Origin: Terriglobia bacterium
GTDB lineage: Bacteria; Acidobacteriota; Terriglobia; UBA7540
Direction: 5' to 3'
DNA: 18,008 bases
Assembly: GCA_030042795.1 (NCBI GenBank)
Contig: JASHYZ010000584.1
Location: forward strand, 1-18,008
The notes below the pieces were generated by a model that was not told the origin of the DNA, did no database searches, and saw nothing but the letters and a program-made list of their open reading frames with translations. Position numbers and translations under genes: made by a program. Shown here piece after piece: positions 1 through 5,985 of this stretch; the stretch's first letter is position 1; every line of letters starts with the position of its first letter.

Positions 1-41
1 CGGCGAAGCATTTGGTACTGGTGTCATTCGAACGCCCTGGA

Positions 42-137
42 CGCAGTCATTCCCGCGAAAGCGGGAATCCATTGCAGAGGTCCTTGGAAAAAAGGATATC
101 CACGAAGTGGATTCCCGCTTTCGCGGGAATGACTGCG
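42..137. repeat. Inverted REP-like doublet (REPIN-like)
   Basis: Two perfect 30-bp inverted arms lie at 42-71 and 108-137 with a 36-nt spacer. Each arm contains its own hairpin, ATTCCCGCGAAAGCGGGAAT, an 8-bp stem closed by a GAAA tetraloop. The same 20-mer occurs a third time at 4756-4775. The 20-mer also fits the ATTCCC-N8-GGGAAT form of the neisserial dRS3 repeat, which is a similarity and not a claim of common origin. Two REP-like units in inverted orientation resemble REPINs, which are mobilised by RAYT transposases. No transposase gene is present here. Confidence 0.85.
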
Positions 138-164
138 CCTCGGAGGGTTTCGCCCGAAGGGTGC

Positions 165-209
165 GATGAGATTCCTCGTCGCCTGCGGCTCCTCGGAATG
201 ACAGCCTGG
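165..209 (-). repeat. Dispersed repeat, copy 1 (second copy at 4649-4693)
   Basis: The reverse complement of this 45-nt stretch matches 4649-4693 at about 40 of 45 positions. It includes identical runs of 18 nt (CTGTCATTCCGAGGAGCC) and 17 nt (AGGCGACGAGGAATCTC). The two copies are 4.4 kb apart and both lie in non-coding DNA next to REP-like hairpins. This is a second short repeat family, separate from the REP-like one. Confidence 0.8.
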
Positions 210-214
210 ACGAG

Positions 215-227
215 TTTTCAACAACCT
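215..227 (+). repeat. TTTTCAACAACCT repeat word
   Basis: TTTTCAACAACCT at 215-227 is shared with the repeats at 15946-15958 and 16037-16049 in the long intergenic region, where it is followed by CTTGGCTT. Here the continuation is GTCGGG, so only the left half of the motif is shared. Apart from repeats, I see no gene in 1-301. Confidence 0.5.
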
Positions 228-301
228 GTCGGGTGAGCATTTAACTGCTATGGTGAGCCTGCGGTGATTCTCGTCTAGCAGGACGCGGGCGCGAGGGCCG
301 G

Positions 302-493
302 CTATCCGAAGAGACCCCGCTCATGCTTGCCGAGACGGGTGCTACATGCCGGACAAACGCGAGTTCCCGCCGTCACATGCGTACTGCACGAGGGGCACCG
401 CGAAGGATCGTAGGTAACTTCGTCCAGGACATACCGGAACACGATTCCGAAGATGACCCACACGAAGTAAGCGCCGATGAGTTTGAGCCACAT
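302..493 (-). CDS. Small membrane-anchored zinc-ribbon protein
   Basis: A predicted 63-residue protein. Residues 3-22 form one hydrophobic helix (LKLIGAYFVWVIFGIVF). The C-terminal half holds two CxxC knuckles, C33-P-S-C36 and C47-P-A-C50, with 10 residues between them. That is the spacing of small zinc ribbons found in DZANK-like and zinc_ribbon domains. The likely topology is a membrane anchor with a cytoplasmic zinc ribbon. The start is ATG at 493; a purine-rich GAGAGG lies upstream, but only 2 nt from the start, which is short. It is divergent from the VWFA gene, and about 100 bp separate the two starts. Function is unknown. The four well-placed cysteines and the helix argue for a real gene despite its length. 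Confidence 0.6.
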   Translation of the reverse strand: MWLKLIGAYFVWVIFGIVFRYVLDEVTYDPSRCPSCSTHVTAGTRVCPACSTRLGKHERGLFG

Positions 494-570
494 CGCCTCT
501 CATATCGACAGTTTTCCCCGATTCAATGAGTTGACTCAAAAGACGCCGGAATGAGCCGGTGAAGCGAGTG

Positions 571-576
571 TATACT
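571..576 (+). promoter_or_regulatory. Possible -10 box of the VWFA gene
   Basis: TATACT at 571-576 is a good sigma70-type -10 hexamer 18 bp before the GTG start. No good -35 lies 17 bp upstream (GGAATG at 548-553). A start near 583 would leave a very short leader. The TGACTCA word seen around tsaE also occurs just upstream at 532-538. Confidence 0.3.
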
Positions 577-593
577 AACGCCAGGTCGTTGCG

Positions 594-3251
594 GTGAAAC
601 TCCTTCCCATTACCGGTTGTGACGACAGCCGAAGCTGGCGGACGCCGACGATCATTGCCCTGGCACCCACCACACTGATGCTGATCACGCTGCTGGTGCA
701 CGCGCAGCAGCCGGCGAATCCGCCGGAAGTGAAAACGCGGGAGGCGCCGCCGTCGTTCCAGATTCGGGTGGAGCGCAACCTCGTAACGGTGCGCGTGGTG
801 GTGCGAGACCCGAAGGGGCGCACCGTTGGCAACCTTACCCAAAGTGATTTCCGGCTGCTCGACGACGGCAAACCTCAGGAGATCTCCAGTTTCACGGTGG
901 AGACCTCGGGAGAACGCTCCGCTGGAGCGGCGCCGGCGCCTGCTCCGGCACAGCCCGGTGCCGCGCCGCCCCAAGCGGCAGTTCCGCCCCAGCACTTTGT
1001 GGGCTTGTTTTTCGATGACGTTCACCTGCCGATCGGGGACGTGCAGCGCACGCAGAAGGCGGCCTGGGACTACATCGTCACCGGGATGGGGCCTGAAGAC
1101 CGCGTAGCTCTTTTCACCGCGTCCCACCAGAATGACCTTGACTTCACTGACGATCGTACCCAACTGCACGACGCTATTTTCCGGGTCCGGGCGCGGTCTC
1201 GGACGCTAGCGCCGCTCAGCGAGTGCCCCTCCATTGGTGAATACCAGGCCTACCTGATGGTGATGGACCCACAGCGGAACGCGCAGGCCATGCAAATCGC
1301 GTTCAGCGAAGCCTACTATTGCGATTGTGTCCGGGAGAACAACGAGACTCCGGCCTGCGCGACTGGAGCTGAGAACCGTGTGAAAGTTGAGGCGGCGCAC
1401 ATCTGGAGCATGGCTGACTTACAGTCGCAGATTGCGCTCGAATGCATCGCGGCGTCCATTCGCCGGCTGGCCGCCATGGCAGGTCAGCGGACCCTGGTGC
1501 TGGTCTCACCGGGCTTCTTGACCATGACGCGTTCCGCGGAGATCGAAAGCCTTATACACAATGCCTTGCGCCTGGACGTGGTGATCAGCGCCATTGACGC
1601 CGGCGGACTCGCACCTTACATTCCGCAGGAAACGGCCGACCTTAGCAACGCGCCCCTGGCAATGCAAAAGAATCTGATCTACCAAGAAGGCGACACCGTC
1701 TCGCGCGACGTCCTGGCCAACCTTAGTGAGGGAACGGGCGGCGTGTTCTTTCACAACAACAATGACTTTGGCGCCGCCTTCCGCGAAACGGCCGCGGCTC
1801 CGGAAGTTGCGTATGTGCTGGGCTTTTCGCCTGTGGACTTCAAGCTGGACGGCAAGTTCCACACGCTGAAGGTCACGCTCAACCGTCGCGAGCCCTGGAG
1901 CATAGAGGCCCGGCGGGGATATTTTGATCCCACGCAGACGCTGGCGCAGCAAGCTCCCGGGCAGGATGAACTTGACAAGCTGATGTTCTCCGAGGACGAG
2001 ATTCACGCGCTGCCGGTGGAGGTGAGTGCGGAGGTGGGCAAGCAGGTGAAGCCGCCCTCTACGCTCACGGTTGTGATTCACGTGGATACTCGGAACCTGC
2101 AATTCCGCAAGGAGGCGGACCGGAGTGTGAACACGCTGACGTTCGATACCGCCCTCTTCGACCATGACGGCAAATACGTGAGCGGCAAAGAGCAATCGTT
2201 TGAGATGCACCTGACGGACGGGACGCTGCGAAAATTCGAGCGGACCGGAATCTACTTGAAGACCAGCTTTCAAGCGCCGCCCGGAACCTACCGCATTCGC
2301 GAAGTGGTCCGCGACGTGGTGGCCAGAGAAATTTCAGCTCTCAACTGCGAAGCCTTGATTCCAGGCGCGGAAGACTCAGCCGCCGCTGCCGGCAAGCCCT
2401 CTCGAACGGAGCGCGTGTTGAGCGCCCCCCAATCGATGGCGAATTGGACGCCGGCCCAGTTTATTGAGGCTATGCCGGAGCTTCACGGTCTCGAACCCGC
2501 TGCCAGTCAGGACGAGTTGCCGTTGATCCTGGAGCGGGTTGGAGCAAACGTGAGGGCGTTCTTTAACACCCTTCCTGACATAACAGCTCACGAAGAGATC
2601 ATTCTGCAGCGCTTGGACTGGGCGAGCCGACCGATCGATACGGTCCGGGAGGGCTTCAATTACCTGGATCTTTCGCTTCCGGCTAAAGATGGCATCGGCC
2701 TCGAGGAGTACCGCACAAATCGCAGGGGCAAACGCGTCGAGCCGAAACCCTTGGAGGGCGGCTTCGTCACCCGAGGCTTTACCTCCATGTTGGTTCACTT
2801 TCATCCTATCTACCAGCCCGACTCCACTTTCCGCTACCTCGGGCGCCAGGTGACGCGCGACAGGCAGAGCGATGTGGTTTACTTTGCCCAAATCCCCGAG
2901 AAGGCGCGCATCAAAGAGGCGCTCAACACCGACGAAAGGTCGATACTGATCCTGGTGCAGGGCCTGGCCTGGATCGATCCTGTAAGCTACCAAATCGTGC
3001 GCATGCGAACAGACGTCTTGTTTCCCCTCGACGACCCTTATCTGAGGCAGGAGACTACAGATTCCCAATTCGCCGCGGTGCGTTTTCCGGGTGACGCGCA
3101 GCCCATGTGGCTTCCGGCGGATGTGGCCGTCACGGTAGGATGGAACCGCCAATCCTTCCTTAACGATCACCATTACTCCAACTTCAAGCTGTTTCGGGTG
3201 CTGACTCAGACGCAAGCGATGAGCCCCCAAAACAACCCCAACAGGCCGTAA
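594..3251 (+). CDS. Secreted VWFA-related protein (acidobacterial type)
   Basis: 885 residues. The start is GTG at 594, chosen because a signal peptide follows: a charged N-terminus, a hydrophobic core at about 19-36 and likely cleavage after VHA at 37. Residues 55-103 form a small beta domain with the family's opening motif (NLVTVRVVVRDPKG, then FRLLDDGKPQEISSF). A proline/alanine-rich linker (111-133) follows. The VWFA-like fold runs from about 135 (HFVGLFFDDVHLP) to about 400 and includes GQRTLVLVSPGFL. It closes with the family's YVLGFSP...GYFDP segment at about 404-446. The remaining 440 residues have no recognisable domain. Family members are predicted to be extracellular or periplasmic; ligands are not known. 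The aspartates in FDD could bind metal, but a full MIDAS motif is not obvious. Confidence 0.88.
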   Translation: MKLLPITGCDDSRSWRTPTIIALAPTTLMLITLLVHAQQPANPPEVKTREAPPSFQIRVERNLVTVRVVVRDPKGRTVGNLTQSDFRLLDDGKPQEISSFTVETSGERSAGAAPAPAPAQPGAAPPQAAVPPQHFVGLFFDDVHLPIGDVQRTQKAAWDYIVTGMGPEDRVALFTASHQNDLDFTDDRTQLHDAIFRVRARSRTLAPLSECPSIGEYQAYLMVMDPQRNAQAMQIAFSEAYYCDCVRENNETPACATGAENRVKVEAAHIWSMADLQSQIALECIAASIRRLAAMAGQRTLVLVSPGFLTMTRSAEIESLIHNALRLDVVISAIDAGGLAPYIPQETADLSNAPLAMQKNLIYQEGDTVSRDVLANLSEGTGGVFFHNNNDFGAAFRETAAAPEVAYVLGFSPVDFKLDGKFHTLKVTLNRREPWSIEARRGYFDPTQTLAQQAPGQDELDKLMFSEDEIHALPVEVSAEVGKQVKPPSTLTVVIHVDTRNLQFRKEADRSVNTLTFDTALFDHDGKYVSGKEQSFEMHLTDGTLRKFERTGIYLKTSFQAPPGTYRIREVVRDVVAREISALNCEALIPGAEDSAAAAGKPSRTERVLSAPQSMANWTPAQFIEAMPELHGLEPAASQDELPLILERVGANVRAFFNTLPDITAHEEIILQRLDWASRPIDTVREGFNYLDLSLPAKDGIGLEEYRTNRRGKRVEPKPLEGGFVTRGFTSMLVHFHPIYQPDSTFRYLGRQVTRDRQSDVVYFAQIPEKARIKEALNTDERSILILVQGLAWIDPVSYQIVRMRTDVLFPLDDPYLRQETTDSQFAAVRFPGDAQPMWLPADVAVTVGWNRQSFLNDHHYSNFKLFRVLTQTQAMSPQNNPNRP

Positions 3252-3396
3252 AGGCCAGAGCCTGCCGGCGTAATTCAATTCGTACTTTTCAAACACTTCA
3301 GAGATATAAGTTCGCTCAGCCTGTCTCGGCCTAACCTAACCTAACTTGACTTCGCGCGGTGCCTCCCCTATCATCCGTATTGCGAGGGTTTCCCGA

Positions 3397-3786
3397 TTGT
3401 TTACGGGCGGTTTCGAGTTCATCTTCGTCCTCTTCATTGCCTTTTTGTTGTTCGGGCCCAAGAAGCTGCCTGAGATCGCCCGGGTGTTGGGCAAAGGGCT
3501 GGGCGAGCTCCGGCGCGCTTCGAACGAGCTGAAGAACTCGCTGGAGGATGAGATCCGCAACCTGGATCGCGAGGTGCAGACGCAGCGGGACTCCATGAAT
3601 TCCAGTCCGCTGCCTCCCTACACTCACGAGCATCAGGCCAGCCTGCCGGAAGCTTCGAGCACGGTGGCTGAGGAGATTCGCCATCTCGATCCCGACCTCG
3701 AAGCTTCGCCCGCGGAAGTGACCGGAACCGAAAATGCCCACGACCATTCAGAAGCCGCCCCCCACGAATCCGGCACCCGATCCTGA
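3397..3786 (+). CDS. tatB: Twin-arginine translocase subunit TatA/TatB
   Basis: 129 residues. One N-terminal membrane helix (about 5-21, FEFIFVLFIAFLLFGP) is followed by the FGPKKLPEIARVLGKGLGEL hinge and amphipathic helix, then a charged coiled segment and an acidic tail. The glutamate near position 7 and the GPKKLP hinge lean towards TatB, but TatA cannot be excluded. TatB is the substrate-binding partner of TatC for export of folded proteins. I chose TTG at 3397 because GAGGG lies 8 nt upstream and the product then begins MFTGGFEF, like other family members. The frame stays open to TTG at 3346, which would add 17 residues before the helix. The 3' end overlaps tatC by 53 bp. Confidence 0.85.
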   Translation: MFTGGFEFIFVLFIAFLLFGPKKLPEIARVLGKGLGELRRASNELKNSLEDEIRNLDREVQTQRDSMNSSPLPPYTHEHQASLPEASSTVAEEIRHLDPDLEASPAEVTGTENAHDHSEAAPHESGTRS

Positions 3787-4549
3787 AGAACAACTTGCTG
3801 GCAAGCAGATGTCGTTCCTCGAGCACCTTGAGGAGTTGCGGCAGCGCTTGCTGAGAGCCGTTGTCTCTCTGCTGGTGGGTTTTGGGATTTGCTTCTATTT
3901 CGCCAAGAACATTTACAGCATTCTGGAGCGCCCGCTCACCACAACGCTGCATCAATTGGGCGCCTCCGACAAGCTGGTCTATACCAACCCCGTTGACCCG
4001 TTCAACCTTTACATCAAGTTGGGACTGCTCTGTGGAGTGTTTCTGGCATCGCCCTATATTCTGTGGCAGCTCTGGCTGTTCATCTCGCCCGGGCTCTACC
4101 GGCATGAGAAAAAGTACGTCTGGCCTTTTGTGGGTCTCACCAGCTCGTTGTTTTTGCTGGGCGGCTATTTTGCCTGGGCCTTGGCCTTTCCGGCCGCTCT
4201 CAAGTTCCTGGTGTCCTATGGCAATCAATTCACGCCGATGGTCACCATCAACGAGTACTGGGACCTGGCCATGTCAATCATCGTCGCCGTGGGCTTGGTG
4301 TTTGAGTTGCCCGTGGTACTACTGCTGCTGTCCATTTTTGGTATCGTCACCCCGCGCTTTTTGTGGCGACAACTGCGCTACGCGGTGCTGATCACGGCCG
4401 TCGTGGCTGCCGCCATCGTCCCCACCAACGACATGGCTTCAATATTTATTGTGTGGATTCCGCTGGTCGGCCTCTATGTGCTGAGCATCGGCCTGTCATG
4501 GCTGGTTCAAATCAAGAGGCGAAAGAAAGCTCAGGCGGAGGCCACCTAG
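3734..4549 (+). CDS. tatC: Sec-independent protein translocase TatC
   Basis: 271 residues, the usual TatC size. The conserved cytoplasmic N-terminal motif MSFLEHLEELRQRL lies at 26-39. Six hydrophobic segments follow at roughly 40-57, 94-116, 130-153, 180-200, 214-231 and 236-256. The conserved FELP lies at 190-193. TatC is the receptor that recognises the twin-arginine signal in the inner membrane. The ATG at 3734 lies inside the end of tatB, which suggests translational coupling. ATG at 3809 would begin exactly at MSFLEHLEEL but has no visible ribosome site. Two genes in this window (13187-14032 and 14369-15763) encode proteins with matching Tat signals. Confidence 0.95.
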   Translation: MPTTIQKPPPTNPAPDPEEQLAGKQMSFLEHLEELRQRLLRAVVSLLVGFGICFYFAKNIYSILERPLTTTLHQLGASDKLVYTNPVDPFNLYIKLGLLCGVFLASPYILWQLWLFISPGLYRHEKKYVWPFVGLTSSLFLLGGYFAWALAFPAALKFLVSYGNQFTPMVTINEYWDLAMSIIVAVGLVFELPVVLLLLSIFGIVTPRFLWRQLRYAVLITAVVAAAIVPTNDMASIFIVWIPLVGLYVLSIGLSWLVQIKRRKKAQAEAT

Positions 4550-4648
4550 GAATGCGATTGGCGCTAACTCCTCAAGGTGTGAAGAAAACCCTGGGAGCGC
4601 GGGCGTCTCGCCCGCCCGTGGTTCCTGGCAGGCTGCGGAAAAACCCGG

Positions 4649-4693
4649 CCAGCCTGTCATTCCGAGGAGCCAGAGGCGACGAGGAATCTCGTA
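4649..4693 (+). repeat. Dispersed repeat, copy 2 (first copy at 165-209)
   Basis: This is the second copy of the 45-nt repeat at 165-209, in the opposite orientation, with about 5 mismatches. It lies inside the nested mosaic, where its first half also serves as the left member of the third inverted pair. Confidence 0.8.
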
Positions 4694-4753
4694 TTTCCTT
4701 CACTTTCAGAGCCAGATTCCTCGCTTCGCTCTCTCGAAAAACACCCTTCGCCG

Positions 4754-4807
4754 TCATTCCCGCGAAAGCGGGAATCGAGTCCTGGACCCCCGCCTACGCG
4801 GGGGTGA
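4754..4807. repeat. Second inverted REP-like doublet
   Basis: Hairpin ATTCCCGCGAAAGCGGGAAT (4756-4775) is followed after 10 nt by ACCCCCGC-CTAC-GCGGGGGT (4786-4805). Both have an 8-bp stem and a 4-nt loop. The outer edges GTC and GAC mirror each other, so the two units are in inverted orientation like the doublet at 42-137, but with diverged arms. Confidence 0.75.
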
Positions 4808-4916
4808 CAGAGTGGAGGCTTTCATCCCCTTCGGCGGCCCGAGGGCCCATCGAGCACTCGGAATGACACCATTGACCGGCTTTCTTCCGCAGTCCGCTAG
4901 GTCTGTCCTCAGAGAA

Positions 4917-5963
4917 ATGCTGACGAGGCGGGCGAGACGCCCGCGCTCCCAGGCTCGGGTGCGCCTCTGTTGTCGCATCCTGGGAGCTTTCGGCTTCGCG
5001 GGCTGGCTTGCGATTCAGGCTGGGACAGCGTGCGCGGCAGAGGGCTATGCGCTTCCGGCCGCCAAGGCCAACGGCCAAGCCGTTGCCACGCTCCCGCCGT
5101 TTGACGCTGGGCGCGCATTCAGCGACCTGAAACACATGGTGGCGTTCGGCCCCCGCACGGCCGGCTCACCGGAGCTTGCTAAGACGCGTTCCTGGATTGT
5201 GAGTGAACTCAAGCAGGCGGGCCTGCAAGTTGAGGAAGATAAGTTCACTGCGTCCACGCCGGTGGGTAACCTGGACATGGCTAACATCGTTGTGAAAATC
5301 CCAGGCGCCTCGCCCGCAATTGTAATGGTGGCTGGCCACTACGACACCAAGCGATTTGACCGCTTTCGTTTCGTCGGCGCCAACGACGGAGCCTCAAGCG
5401 CCGCCCTGGTGATGGAGCTTACACGGGTGCTCGCCAAGCGGCCGATGCCTTACACACTATGGATGGTGCTGTTTGACGGTGAGGAGGCAGAGCGCGAGCA
5501 GTGGGAGGGCACTGACAACGATTACGGCAGCCGTCACCTGGTGGAGCAACTCTCGGCCCAGGGCGAACTCAATCGCGTGAAGGCGCTCATCCTGGTGGAT
5601 ATGATCGGCGATGCGAAGCTGGACATTAGACGGGATCCCATCTCCACCAAGTGGCTCACGGAATTGGAATTTAGCACGGCACATCGTCTCGGCTATAGTC
5701 GCTATTTTCTCAACGAGGAATATCCAGTAGGCGGTGACGACTACGACCCCTGGTTGCAGGCCGGCGTGCCTTCGGTTGACATCATCGACTTCGATTATGG
5801 CCCCAACGCGCGGTCTCATCCCGGCGACCCAGACTGGAACATTTACTGGCATACTGCCGACGACACCGTGGAGCACTGCAGCCCCCAAAGCCTCGAAGTT
5901 GTGGGCCGTGTGGTGCTGGGCATGCTCCAAGAGCTTGAGAATTCGCCTCACGTGCGCCCTTGA
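4917..5963 (+). CDS. Secreted M28 family / glutaminyl-cyclase-like enzyme
   Basis: 348 residues from ATG 4917. A signal peptide follows: basic start, hydrophobic stretch at 21-35, cleavage probably after TACA at 40. The zinc-enzyme motifs of clan MH are present: H141 (HYDTKRF), D157 (GANDGASS), E189/E190 (FDGEEA), D228 (LVDMIGD) and H312 (WHTADD). The DYGSRHL and DYDPWLQAGVP segments resemble glutaminyl-peptide cyclotransferases. The substrate could therefore be an N-terminal glutamine, or this may be an ordinary aminopeptidase. The start is uncertain: ATG 4917 lies just outside, and codons 5-12 inside, the right arm of the upstream repeat. GTG 4959, just beyond the repeat, would give a compact 26-residue signal peptide. 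The frame is open further up to 4812, but that part is repeat DNA. aroB starts 22 bp after the stop. Confidence 0.87.
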   Translation: MLTRRARRPRSQARVRLCCRILGAFGFAGWLAIQAGTACAAEGYALPAAKANGQAVATLPPFDAGRAFSDLKHMVAFGPRTAGSPELAKTRSWIVSELKQAGLQVEEDKFTASTPVGNLDMANIVVKIPGASPAIVMVAGHYDTKRFDRFRFVGANDGASSAALVMELTRVLAKRPMPYTLWMVLFDGEEAEREQWEGTDNDYGSRHLVEQLSAQGELNRVKALILVDMIGDAKLDIRRDPISTKWLTELEFSTAHRLGYSRYFLNEEYPVGGDDYDPWLQAGVPSVDIIDFDYGPNARSHPGDPDWNIYWHTADDTVEHCSPQSLEVVGRVVLGMLQELENSPHVRP

Positions 5964-5985
5964 GGGCGCCGCTCCTGTTCTTCAC

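Larger units (their letters stand above)
4590..4953. repeat. Nested-palindrome mosaic of dispersed repeats
   Basis: The ends are perfect 27-bp inverted repeats at 4590-4616 and 4927-4953 (core GAGCGCGGGCGTCTCGCCCG). Inside them, in order, lie a second pair (CTGCGGAA at 4633-4640 with TTCCGCAG at 4885-4892) and a third pair (12 bp, TGTCATTCCGAG at 4655-4666 with its complement at 4857-4868). The centre holds three more hairpins: 4681-4722, 4756-4775 and 4786-4805. The mosaic fills the tatC to M28 gap and its right arm runs past the ATG of the M28 gene. No transposase is encoded. Confidence 0.85.

Noticed and set aside
12..236. Plus-strand open frame of 74 residues
   Set aside because: It is made entirely of REP-like and dispersed repeats (the HSRESGNP and WIPAFAGMT translations are typical repeat artefacts).
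4363..4866. Plus-strand open frame of 167 residues after tatC
   Set aside because: The first part is tatC in another frame and the rest is the repeat mosaic.
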